DNA from: Metridium senile
Lineage: Eukaryota; Cnidaria; Anthozoa; Actiniaria; Metridiidae
DNA: 64,000 nucleotides
Direction of reading: 5' to 3'
NCBI GenBank assembly: GCA_949775045.1
Contig: OX459109.1
Location: 2,929,033-2,993,032 of the forward strand
Shown here one piece after another: positions 14,001-26,400 of the stretch (the first letter of the stretch is position 1; each line of letters opens with the position of its first letter). The position numbers and the translations under genes were made by a program. A model generated the notes under the pieces. The model did not search any database. It saw nothing but the letters and a program-made list of their open reading frames with translations, and was not told the origin of the DNA.

Positions 14001-15938
14001 TTTCGCCAATCACCTATCACCAATCGCCAATCGCCTTTGGCAATGACAACCTTTATTGAAATAGGTGTATTCTTATTATTGTAATTAATAATTTGGTGAT
14101 GATGATGATGTTGTTGATTATGGTTACGTCAATAATGATGCTGCTGCTGCTGATGAAGATGATAGTCACCTGTATATTTATACCAATTAAAACCATTCTC
14201 CTCTAACAGATTCCTGAAGTCAACGAAACGTTCATCATCAACATCAAAAAGGCAACCGGAAAAGCACAACTTGGTTCTCTCCTGAACGCTACTCTGATAA
14301 TATCCAAAAACGACGATCCCGTCTACTTTGACAATTCGTCCTTACTTGTAAGCGTTAACGAAGGACAGACCGTAAACCTAACCATTCGACGTGGCGGAGA
14401 TGGACTGAGCTCTATCACTGTGACGTATAAATCTCACGACGCTACTGCACTTGCGTCGAATTCTGACTACGTCGCTGTTGACGGTAAAGTTAGCTTTGGT
14501 GTTGGAGAAATGTCCAAGCAGATATCGATAAGAATTCCCGATGATAATGATCCAGAAGGCTTGGAATATTTTACTGTACAGCTGATGAATACTAGCGGAG
14601 ATACAGTCATCCAGAATGGCGTTGCCAAGGTTACCATATACGCTAGTGACGCAGGCACCGGTGTGTTCCAGTTTGTGGAAAGTCACGCGAATAAGACGGT
14701 ATCGGAGACAGGACAAGTTAGCTTTGAGTGAGTGGTTTATAAGTGATTAAAATAATTTGGCTGATAGTGATAATAGTAGTGCTGATAATAGAACAAGAAC
14801 ATGAGTTTTGGTGATGATGATGTAGATGATGATGATAAAGATGAAGATGATTTTAATGATAGTGATGATGATGGTGGTGATTATGACAATAATGGTGGTG
14901 ATGATGATCAATGATGATGGTAATAATTACGATGGTGGTGGTGATTCTGATGATAATAAAGGTGATGATGATGGTGATGGTAATGATGATGGTGGTAATA
15001 ATTATGATAATAATGGTGGTGATGATGATGGTGATGGTAATGATGATGATTGTGATGGTATGATGATAATAATAGTGGTGATGATGATGATGGTGATAGT
15101 AATAATGATGATGGTAATTATGATAATAATGGTGGTGATGTGATGCTGATGATGATGATGGTAATGATGATGATTGTGATAATGATGATGGTGGCTATGA
15201 TGACGATAATTTATAACGAAGATCGGTAAAACATTTTGATTGAGGTAATGATGAAGACTGCCAAAGCATTCATTGTCATTCATTTACCATTATATTACAT
15301 TATATTTTGTTATTTTATCCCTTAGTGTACTGAGATTACTAGCCCAGCATGGTAAGGTACGCCTGTTCTATCAAATACTACGAGTTCAATCTGACGGCAG
15401 TCTGGCTGCCCTTATTTCTGGAGTAGATTTCACGCCCTCGTCAGGTTCGATCGAATTCAATGATAAGCAGAACGAGGGAACTATCAACATTAGTCCGTTT
15501 AACGATGATATAGCAGAGATGAATGAGACTTTTGCAGTGAGAATCTTTAACGCGACAGGTAACGAGAGAGACAATTTTTTCTTCGTTTGCGTTGTTGCTC
15601 GTTCGGTACCCGGTCGTTCGTTTTCTTATTTGTACTACGTACCTTTTACTCGTTCGTTTGTTTTGTTATTTTGTTCACTGATTTGTTTGTTTGCTTGTTA
15701 GTTTGCTTGTTTGTCAGTGTTTATAGTTTGTTTGTTTATCTGTTCGTTTGTTTGTCTATTTGTTTGCTTGTCTGTTTGTTTGCTTGTCTGTCTGTTTGCT
15801 TGTCTGTTTGTTTGCTTGTCTGTTTGTTTGTTTGCTTACTTGCTTGCTTGTTTGCTTGTTTTTTTTTGTTTTGTTTGCTTGTTTGTTTGTTTGTTTGCTT
15901 GTCGATCTGTTTGTTTGTTTGCTTGTCGATCTGTTTGT

Positions 15939-15978
<40 letters not shown>

Positions 15979-18900
15979 CTGTTTGTTTGTTTGTTTGTCT
16001 GTTTGTTTGCTTGCATTGCTTGTCTGTTTATTTGCCTTTCTCTCTGTTTATTTTTTTTTTCTGTTTGGTAGCTTGCTTATCTGTTCATTTGCTTTTCTGT
16101 CTGTTTGTTTGCTTGCTTGCTTGCTTGTCTGTTTGCTTGTTAGTTTGTTTGTATATTATTTTGTGTATTTTTTTGTTTTGTTTGTTTGTTCTTTGATTGT
16201 TTTACGCCGGTTTGTGTTTGAAGTTATTTGCTTGTTTGCTTGCAACTTTATTTATTTGAATGTCTTTATGTTAGCTGATTATCAATTTCATGCAATAGCT
16301 GATTTGATATTTTTCAAGTTAGGACTGTCACAAAATTCGTTTTCACAATTTCAAATTACATTTCAAAACTTCGCTCTCAGCCAATACAGGAAATAACTGT
16401 CTAAAAGGCTCAATTTATTATTTATTGTCTATTATATGTCTCTTTATAGGCATCAATACTGGCGAAGATGGTCGCCTTGGTAATATAACTACACAGTTCT
16501 TCACGATCTTACCTAACGACGACCCCTATGGAGTATTTCGTATTTCATCTGTCGATCTTAAAATTCCCGAGGACTATCTGCCTGGACAAGTAAACTCCAC
16601 AGAGAAAAATGTCACAGTAATAAGAAACCAAGGACTATGGGGCAATACACAGGTAAACTAAATACATTTTATTATAAAACTCATGAATTTGGCAAATTAA
16701 AAAAATCACGTCTGTGACGAGTGTTGTAAATCTCATACAGATTCGTCCTGATTTGCACAAGTTCTAACTTGAATTTTCTCGGCCAGATTTACTTTTATCT
16801 TGACAATTTTAGTAAAATATGAAAGAACAAACGTTGGAGTTTTATAAGTACTATACAGTATTTGCGTCCGATCTGTATGAGATATACAGTGGCTCGTAAA
16901 TCCCATACAGATCGGCCGCAAATTACTGTATATAGTACCTAAAGATCCTCAAAAAATCCTGCAAGAAATCTCCGCTCATCTTCGCACTTTTTGCTATCCT
17001 CATACAATCTCAAGTCATACAATCTCAAGTCATATGGTCTACGGTTTTTCTCAGTTGCTGCCGCTCCTCTACTTTGGAACTATCTACCTCTTTCAATTAG
17101 AGACATTTCAAGTCTATTTTCTTTCAAGTCTAATCTCTAAACTCATTTATCTAAATTAGCTTTTTAGCTTAGAACAGACTTGTATAAGCGCTATACAAGC
17201 CATATTATTATTATTATATTATTATTAAAAGCGGATCTGAATACATGTGTAACTTCATGTTTTCTGTCTGTCCTAGGTGCTATGGGAGATATTTACAGCA
17301 GAAAACAGTATTAAACAGCCATCCCAGTTCGACTTGTTGTTCTTGGCCAGTTTTGGATCTGGAGTCGTTGATAATGCCAGCAAGAGACGAAAAAATACCG
17401 GTACTAACGTATCGTGCTTAAGTAGCAATCGACCAGGTACAAAAAATACAATACAATACAATAAACTAAAAGATATCTAACATACGGCCCTCTAACAACA
17501 TTAACCGAAAAGATAATACAATGGAACCCCGCTATACCCGACCCTCACAAACAAAACCGGTATTTTTTCAAAACCGGACATATCTTTTGGTCCCAAACCT
17601 TTTTTTTAAGTTTTACAAAAAAAACCCCTAGATTAGCGGAACCTCCTTTAAACCGGAATTTCAATGCTGGCCACTAACATATGTTTCATATTTCTTATTT
17701 ATTTTTACTGTAATTCAGTTTACAGTTAAACAATGAAATGTCAACTGCTGAAGACAAATAAACAATGAATCACGTGTCACTTATTGTAGTGATAATCTCT
17801 ACCTTATACGTGTCCACGTATAACGTTTACGACATTCACTAAATGAATTAATCGTGTATTGATAGTCAAATGGTATAATAAGATTCTCCAATCTCCATCC
17901 CATGCCTCCCCTTTCAAAATGTATGTATTTATACGGATCAGCTTTTCAGCAACGAAAGAGGGGTTTTGTTATTAGCATATAAACTATTTTTACAAATCTT
18001 TTAAATCATGTTCTTATGGTGTTTCATTGATAGGGTCATATGCAACTGTGTTTTTGTTTGGTGGAGAATCACTAGATGAGATAAGCATAAGGTAAGAACA
18101 CATTTATCAGACTACAAAAAGGCCTTTTGCAGGACCTGGTCACGTGATAATAAAATATTATAAGAGTAGACAGAAAATAAATGCCAAACAAGTTTTAACT
18201 ATATATAACGTTAAAATAGGCGCTTGCCAGTCAGACATGCAAACCCTTGTTATTTTTAATGATTTCAAAATATGTTAAAAAATATTTCAAAAGAGCACAG
18301 CACAGCACAGTATAGCATAGCAAATAGTCATTTTAACATCTCCCTCGCTATCTTGAAAGGTAGCCGGGATTTTGCATCGAAGCGAGTCGAACGTTGAGCT
18401 TGCAATGATAGAGATACGTGAATTATTGTCCCGCATCGTGTTAAAATGTCTCTATCATTACAAGCTGAACGCTCATGGGACTTGCGCAGGGAACTGTGAA
18501 GTGGACTATTGTATGACATAACATGACGTGATATGCAGTTGTTAATATCACATCAATCTTTTTCGTTTTAATGTTCTAGTTCTTGGTTGTTACCCGACAA
18601 ACAGTCACTCGGTTACTTATTATCATACACCGTTAATGGTGCCGTCGACATGGAGGTCGCTATCAACACCACAGGACCCAACTCGAGCGTTCTCGTTTCT
18701 CTTTTGGATGGTAATGTCACAGTCGATCTTGGTAAGAACATCGCTGACGGATCCTGGCACGAAATCGTCCTAACCATGAAGTTGAAGGATAGACAGCTGA
18801 CGTTTTATGTTGATGGTAACAAAATCAACCCGACTTGGTGAGTTGAAACTCATGATATTAGTATAGGAAATCGCACGATCTTGAGTATAGTTCTTAATTA

Positions 18901-20380
18901 ATAGGTACGAGTGATGTTTTTGAAAGTTTTAAAGGCGAGTCCAATTTGATAACTTCTAAAACATCACGACTATCTTTTGATTATAAATTGTACAAAAAGA
19001 TCGTGCGATTTTTTATTCATAATATACTGAAAAACTAATTGGCACTCTGCAGAGTACAATGTACGATCTAATTGTACTCCTCTCGTCCAATCAGCATCGA
19101 GTAATTTTGTACAGTATATTATAATGAATGTAAAGTTCTTTGCTGAAGATTGTGTTTTTGTTTTCCTTAGGAGTGCGTTTGCTGGGCGGTCTCTGGTCGG
19201 AGGCGGTGTGTTCACAGTGGGTAGCTCAGATTCAAGTAAAGCGAGCTACACTGGCTGCGTTCAGGATATTAGGGTTTACAAGGCTATCTTGTTAGACAGG
19301 TATTTAAGCATCCATCCCTTTCATTTTTTGCTTAGGCACATGTAGCACCTATCCCCCTCTTCCTCCTCTTCCCCTCCTCTTTCTTCTCCTACTTCTTCCT
19401 CTTCCTCCTCCTCTTCCTCCTCCTCTTCCTCCTTTTCCTCCTCCTCTTCCTTCTCCTCCTCTTCCATCTCTTCCTCTTCCCCTCCTCCTCTTGCTCCTCC
19501 CCCTTTTTTTCCTCCTCCCCCACCTCCACTTCTTCCTCCTCCTCCTCCTCAACCTTTAACATGTTATGTTTTTATTTCAGTAAAGTAGCTGAGATGCATC
19601 TCCTCCTCTTCCTACTCTTCCCCTCCTCTTTCTTCCTACTTCTTCCTCTTCCTCCTCCTCTTCTTCCTCCTCCTATTACTCCTCCTCTTCCTTTTCCTCC
19701 TCTTCCTTCTTTTCCTCTTTCCCTCCTCCTCTTCCTCCTCCTCTTCTTCCTCCTCCCCAACCTCCACTTCTTCCTCCTCCTCGTCCTCTTCCTTTTCCTT
19801 CTTCCCACCTCCTCTTCTTCCTCCTCCACCACCTCCTCCTCTTCCTTCTCCCCCTCCTCCTTCTCCTTCTTCTCCTCCTTCTCCTTCTCCTTCTCCTCCT
19901 CCTCCTCTTCCACTTCCTCCTCCTCCTCCTCAACCTTTAACATGTCATGTTTTTATTTCAGCAAAGTAGCTGAGATGCATAAGGACATCACTGACTTGAC
20001 TCCTATCAATGGTTATTTGTCCTTTGGAGATAAAGTTCAAAGTCAAGAGATTGAAGTCAAAACTGTCGACGATAATAAACCTGAAGACCAAACTCAGTTT
20101 AGGATCGCCTTGCTTACAGCTAAGGGTGGAGCTAGATTGGATACCAGCCACGCTTCAACTACTTTAACTGGTATGTTGACGTAATCATTAGCACCATCAC
20201 CATCATCATCGAAACCATAACCGTTATCACCATCATAATCATCGTAGTTGTTGTCGTCGTGGTTACCACAACCATCGTTGTCATCATCACTATCATCATC
20301 ACCAACACCACAATCATCATCATCATCATCAACATCATCATCATCATCATCATCACCAACATCATCATCATCATCATCAA

Positions 20381-20415
<35 letters not shown>

Positions 20416-23400
20416 ACACCATCATCACCATCATCATCAAAAACATCATCATCCCATAAAGCATAATTAACTTCATTACCATCATTATCATCATAATGTA
20501 TATATTATATAAATGTTTATTGTACAACCATCACTCTCCGTCTTCCGTGAGACTCGCACACACTCACTCCACTTTGTCTCGGTTCTAACTGCTCTATATG
20601 ACCCTACCGTCGACGGATAATTATTAAAATTGCTAACTATTTTTTAATTGTAGTTTTCGTTAAGGTGTTCACAATAAATATTAATTTAAGTGCGAGTCGA
20701 CGTCACATCACCACAAAAATTTAATAAAAAAATATTTTTTGATTTAAAATTATTTTTTAACTTTTCATAGTACTCAAGAGTGACAACGCCAATGGCTTGT
20801 TTGGTTTCAACTCCAATTCCCCACTAACAATCACGGAGACCACTAACAGCACTATCACGGTAGAAAGAAAGAAAGGAACCTTTGGTAAGGTGACGGTGAC
20901 CTGGAGTGTCTACAAGTATGGTTTAAGTGGGTTAGAACTAGCGTCTAAAGATTTCACGCGGTCTCAAGGAACCATTGTTTTCAATGGCGAGACAACACAG
21001 GTTAGTAGCAGTCAAGATATTCCTTTTTTCAAATGCAAACTTGTCTTTTTTTCGGACTGACGAAACATTTTGTCCGTCCGTTCGTTCGTTTCTTTGTTCG
21101 TTTTGTTCGTTCGTTTCTTTTTTCGTTGGTTCGTTCGTTTCTTTGTTCGTTGGTTCGTTGGTTCGTTCGTTGGTTCGTTCGTTGGTTCGTTCGTTGGTTC
21201 GTTCGTTGGTTCGTTCGTTCGTTCGTTCGTTTGTTCGTTCGTTCGTTCGTTCGTTCGTTCGTTCGTTCGTTCGTTCGTTCGGTCAGTCGGTCGTTGGTTC
21301 GGTTGGTCGCTCATTCGTTTATTTGTTTGTTTGTTTGTCTGTGTGTGTGTTTGTTTGTTTGTTTCTTGTTTGTATGTTTGTTTGTTTGTTAGTTCGTTCT
21401 TAATTTCGTCCGTTCTTTCGTTTGCTTAATTGATTGGTTAGCTTATTAGTAAATTTTGATAACATTTCTGGTCTATTTTCTACAAAGTTATTTGCTTTTT
21501 ACACACAGATCTTTTTCATCAACCCACAAGACGACCTATACCCAGAACTCGATGAGAACTTCGTCCTCAAGTTAGTCTCCGCTACTTCCAACGACGGTAA
21601 AACCAGTAGTACTCCAACCAGTGGTGCAAGCATTGACCCGAACTTCACTGAGATAAACATTACAATCGAAAAGAACGACAACCCCTATGGTTTACTGCAA
21701 TTTATGGATGCTGTACCCCCCGGAAATGCTACCATACTTCCAGCTGTTGAATCATATCGTAAGGAAGTCAGGGAGAGTGCTGGTACTGTGGAGCTTATTG
21801 TTGTTCGTGCACAAGGAGCAGAAGGTATGTTTGTAGCACAAGAGTAATAATGAATTGTAATTTATTGCAGGTAAATTGTAGGTCATATCCCCATACTATA
21901 CTCTTCACTTCACTCACTAATCTTTTGTGAACATGAAACAATAAAAAATACGATAGATAAATTATTGTTTAAGGTCGAAATACAGGGAGTCGTTGCCGAA
22001 TCTCCCTAGCCAGAGGATTAATGTTTAAGTATTCGACACAATCACTACCTCTACCTTAAATATTTTAGCATATAACACTGTCGCATGTTGATTTTTGCGG
22101 AGGGAGGAAAGCCGGTTACCCAGAGAAAAACCCTCGTGGCACAGTAGAGAAGAACACATTAAACAAACTCTATAACAATATTGCGGACAGTAGAGGGAGT
22201 ACTAATATCAAAACCAGAAATATTAAACGGGACAACAGAGTTTTATAAGCAATTTATATAATATGAGCGGCCGATCTGTATATCTCATACAGATCGGACG
22301 CAAAGATTGTATAGTACTAATTATTTTTCTAGATTATTATCGTTTTACTGTGTATGTATATGTTATAGTGTTTTGTTTCTTATTATTTTGCGCATTTGAT
22401 CATCAAGTCATGTTAAAATGCGCGTTATAAGAATTAAATATTATTATTATTATTATTATGAAAGTCCAACGGCGGTTAGTTCTTTCATATTTTACTAAAA
22501 TTGTCAAGATAAAAGTAAATCTGTTAGTTTAGTTAAAACTTATGCAATTAAGGACTATTTTGTATCTAAAATACCACCTTCGTCACTGAGTTTCTTTTGT
22601 AAAAATCTCATTAATTATTCATTAATTATTTAAATGTATTTGTGAAAATGTGAATCAAGCCAATGTTATTATATCTTCAGGTACCATCAAAGTTGCCTGG
22701 AAAATCCAGCCATTGACAGCAAAGACCCCTGAAGACTACACTGACAATGCTGGTGACCTGGAGTTTCTTCCTGGGAAAAGAAGTGCCATGATCAGCATCC
22801 AACTGAAGGATGATGATACACCAGAACTGAATAAAACATTTAAAGTCGTTTTGTATAATCCAACAGACGGCGGTAAGTCTCTATTCTGATAAATCTATGA
22901 GTACGTAAATTATTCGCAAAAAGCGAAGTGAATATCGGTGAATAATAACCGAGACGGAGTCAAGGCTATTGTTCACCGATATTCACTGAGCCTGAGGTGA
23001 ATAAATCAAAAACTAAAAATAACCACCCTCTTTCGAAGAAGAACTGTCCATTTCTCATTCCTAAAAGCGCGCGAAACGCTGTAGGTGATTATCAGGACTG
23101 AAATAGTGTGAATTTCTCGACCAATCACCGCGCGGGATTTTCTATAATCACTTTTGTATTTATAATAATAATGTATACAAAGTTGAATGAATACTGATGA
23201 AGACTAGCAGAAGCAGCCACGGTCCAAACCTTTTTTATCATATACATGTTTAGTATAAATACAAAGGTGATTATACAAAATCGCGCGCTTTGATTGGTTT
23301 GCTATCTCGGATTATCAGCCGATAATCACCTTTTAGGACAAAATGGCTGCCAGTAGTTGTTTTGTCACTGTTAGCGAAGATGAAATTGAAAACTTTAAAG

Positions 23401-26400
23401 AAAATGCTCAGTGTCCCAAAATCGGTGTCAAGCTATTTAAAGGTATCATAGTAAATTTTCACGTTTTTTTTTTGTCATTATATGCGAGACAAAGTTTACA
23501 ATTTTTACGCGTAACGGTCGCGCTTTTAAAAAATAAAATATTTTTACTTTCAATGCTGTTTCCTTCTTTCTTTTTTGAAATAATCACCTTTGTATTTATA
23601 CTACAACTCGAAGACTCACCGGTAAATATTCACCGATAATCACTTCGCCTTCGGCGAATAATTGTTAATTATTTGATAGGTAATATAATGAAATTTGTTT
23701 ACAAATTTCATTATATTACCTATCGTTTATATCAAACACCGACGCAGCCTATACTAGTTTACTCGCTAGTTTCCATACATATTTATTTATTTGTAATCTT
23801 TCTTTTATATCTTCCATGTTTTAGCTGCGTTAAGTCCACTTGCAAAGGTCGCAGAAATCACAATTCTTCCCAGTGACGATGCCTATGGTGTCATGAATTT
23901 CACCCAAAACTCTTTACAACGAATAGTCAACGAATCGACAACCACTATCTTGAATATCCAGCGAAGCGGAGGAGCACTGGGTCCAGTTACAGTATACTGG
24001 AAGGTCATTGGTCCAAATGTTAATGACGTCACACCAATGGAAGGTTCGGTTGATTTGCCGACGGGACAACGATCGGCACAGATTCAGTTGAACATTGCTG
24101 AAGATGCGGTAGGTATTTTGTTGTTGTTTTGTTTGATAAATCAAAACGATCACTAAACTTAGGCGAATCAATTGTGATAATTTAGATTATGGTTCTATAG
24201 GTGGACGTACAGTGACGTATTTTTTTATGGTTTTGCCAACCAACCATTGTTATTAGAACAAAGAAAATTAAAAAATCTATTGTTAAAATGGTTGGTAAAT
24301 TAACATCACAATACAAATACTTGTAAACACTACGCTCACCTACATGTATACACAAAGTTGTTCCTGAAGACGTTCGTGTGTTTATTATTATCGACAACTT
24401 CAATAAAATGTGTTTTGTCCGTTCCTCATTTTGTTTCAAAATGCTTAGTTTAGCTTCATTTTGTTTAATGTTTTCGTTTTGTTTTTTTCGTTTCGTTTTG
24501 TTTCGTTCTATTTCTATTTTGGTTTTTATATCTCTCACTTGAAGAACCACTGAGGACGTAACAAACCCTGGCCGTGACCACTCTCAGTGACTGGCTCATA
24601 CTAATTTCTCATGATTGTAAGGCGCCAGTGGTCCGTATAAATGAATGATTGTAAAGCGCATTGAGACATGTGAAATGCGCTATATGCATAAGCACCACAT
24701 TACTTACAAGTCTTCTTATACTCTGTCATTCTTCCAGGTTCCTGAGCTATCCGAAAGCTATATAGTAAAACTCGTCAACGTCTCCAAAGGCCGCCTTGCT
24801 CCAACTGGCACCACATCAAACATAACAATCCAAGCAAGCGACCATCCATACGGCATATTTGAGTTCGACCCAACAGTTCTCTCGACTAACGAACAAAACA
24901 AGACTATGTCCTTACTTATTAAACGACTACAAGGTTCGTACGGAGTTGTGAAGGTATACTACAAAACTTCAAACTTCGGGGATTCAGAAGGAGGTTTCAA
25001 GCAAAGTGCGAAGCCTGGTGAAGACTTCTTGGCCACGTCTGGGAGCCTGGTGTTTAATGAGAGTGATGTGAACGCGACGATCGATGTGCAGGTTTTGGAT
25101 GATGATATCCCTGAAGATGTGGAGACTGTTTTAGTTAGTCTGACTAAAGTAGAGATTGTTAAACATTCAGCTGTTGTTCCAGGTAAAGTGATGTTATATT
25201 ACAAACCAGATATTTGTTGCTCTCTTTGTTACCCAGATTAAATATTGAAAAGCCCTTTTTTTAGTAACATTGCAGTTCTCTATGTTTTAGTACCTATCAA
25301 CTCTCCCGTACTCGGCCGTGATCATGTAGCTCGGATCAACATCCAGAGGAATGACAATGCCAGTGGTATAATACAGCTAACAGCAAGCAGTGTGTCGGTG
25401 ACTGAACCGTATTCACAGGCTATCGTTAACGCTACTAGGACTGCAGGGGCTTTCGGGAAGGTACGCTTTTAGAATGATGATAAATGATGATAATAATCTT
25501 GATGATGATGATGATGGTGATGGTAATTATCATGATAATGACGATGATTGTGATGATTAAAATCTTGACAATGGTGATGATGTTGATAATAATAATCATG
25601 ACGATGACGATGATGGTGATGATGGTTGTAGCGATGTTGATGAAGATTATGATGACAATGAAGGCAGTGGTAGTGGTGGTGGTAACAACAATGAAGATGG
25701 TAATACTAATTATTGTGATTATGATGGCGAGGAAGATAAGTTCAAAGTGATGTCAATAATCGCTTGACCGTGATGACCGTGATGATAATCATGACGAGGA
25801 TGACGATGGTGATAATGATGGTGATGATAATAATCAAGACGATGACCGTGATGATAATCATGACGAGGATGACGATGGTGATAATGATGGTGATGATAAT
25901 AATCAAGACGATGACCGTGATGATAATCATGACGAGGATGACGATGGTGATAATGATGGTGATGATAATAAATCAAGACGATGATGATGATGATAATGCT
26001 AAAGATGATGAAAGTTGATGGTTATGATTATGATAGTGGTTCTCGAACCTCGAACCTCGAACCTCGAACCTCGAACCTCGGTGCATCTGCGGCTCTGTGT
26101 TAATTATTGACCTAGCGGACAAATTTCGCCTAAAGTACATCGCCCACGTCACCCGCATAGATAACATAGCTTATCAAAAGCAGCTGCTATACTCTGAAAT
26201 TATAGATATTGAAACTGAACAGCTAAAAATGTTTAACCGAGCTGAATTCAACAAGTGGATCAACACAACATATCCACGGCCAGCCAAATTCAAATGTCGA
26301 ATTAGCACTGAACTACTCGATCGATATAGTAATGATAGATAACATTAACTATGAATTATGATTCAATAGATACTCAACTAATCAAACTTTTTATGCAGGT

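Larger units (their letters stand above)
16600..20120 (+). other. ADGRV1: LamG/pentraxin-like module nested in a split Calx-beta
   Basis: Exons 18-21 encode a LamG fold ([21 protein letters not shown]). The Calx-beta repeat begun in exon 17 ([16 protein letters not shown]) gets its missing back half ([17 protein letters not shown]) only in exon 22. The module therefore sits inside one Calx-beta loop. Confidence 0.78.

Noticed and set aside
15587..16396. 269-codon Cys/Leu/Phe/Val-rich ORF that looks like a membrane protein
   Set aside because: It is a TTTG/CTTG repeat; similar ORFs appear in every TTTG tract (8338, 10330, 41890, 53050).
19349..19943. Arg/Gly-rich or Glu-rich antisense ORFs
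   Set aside because: They read the CCT/CTT polypyrimidine tract of intron 21.
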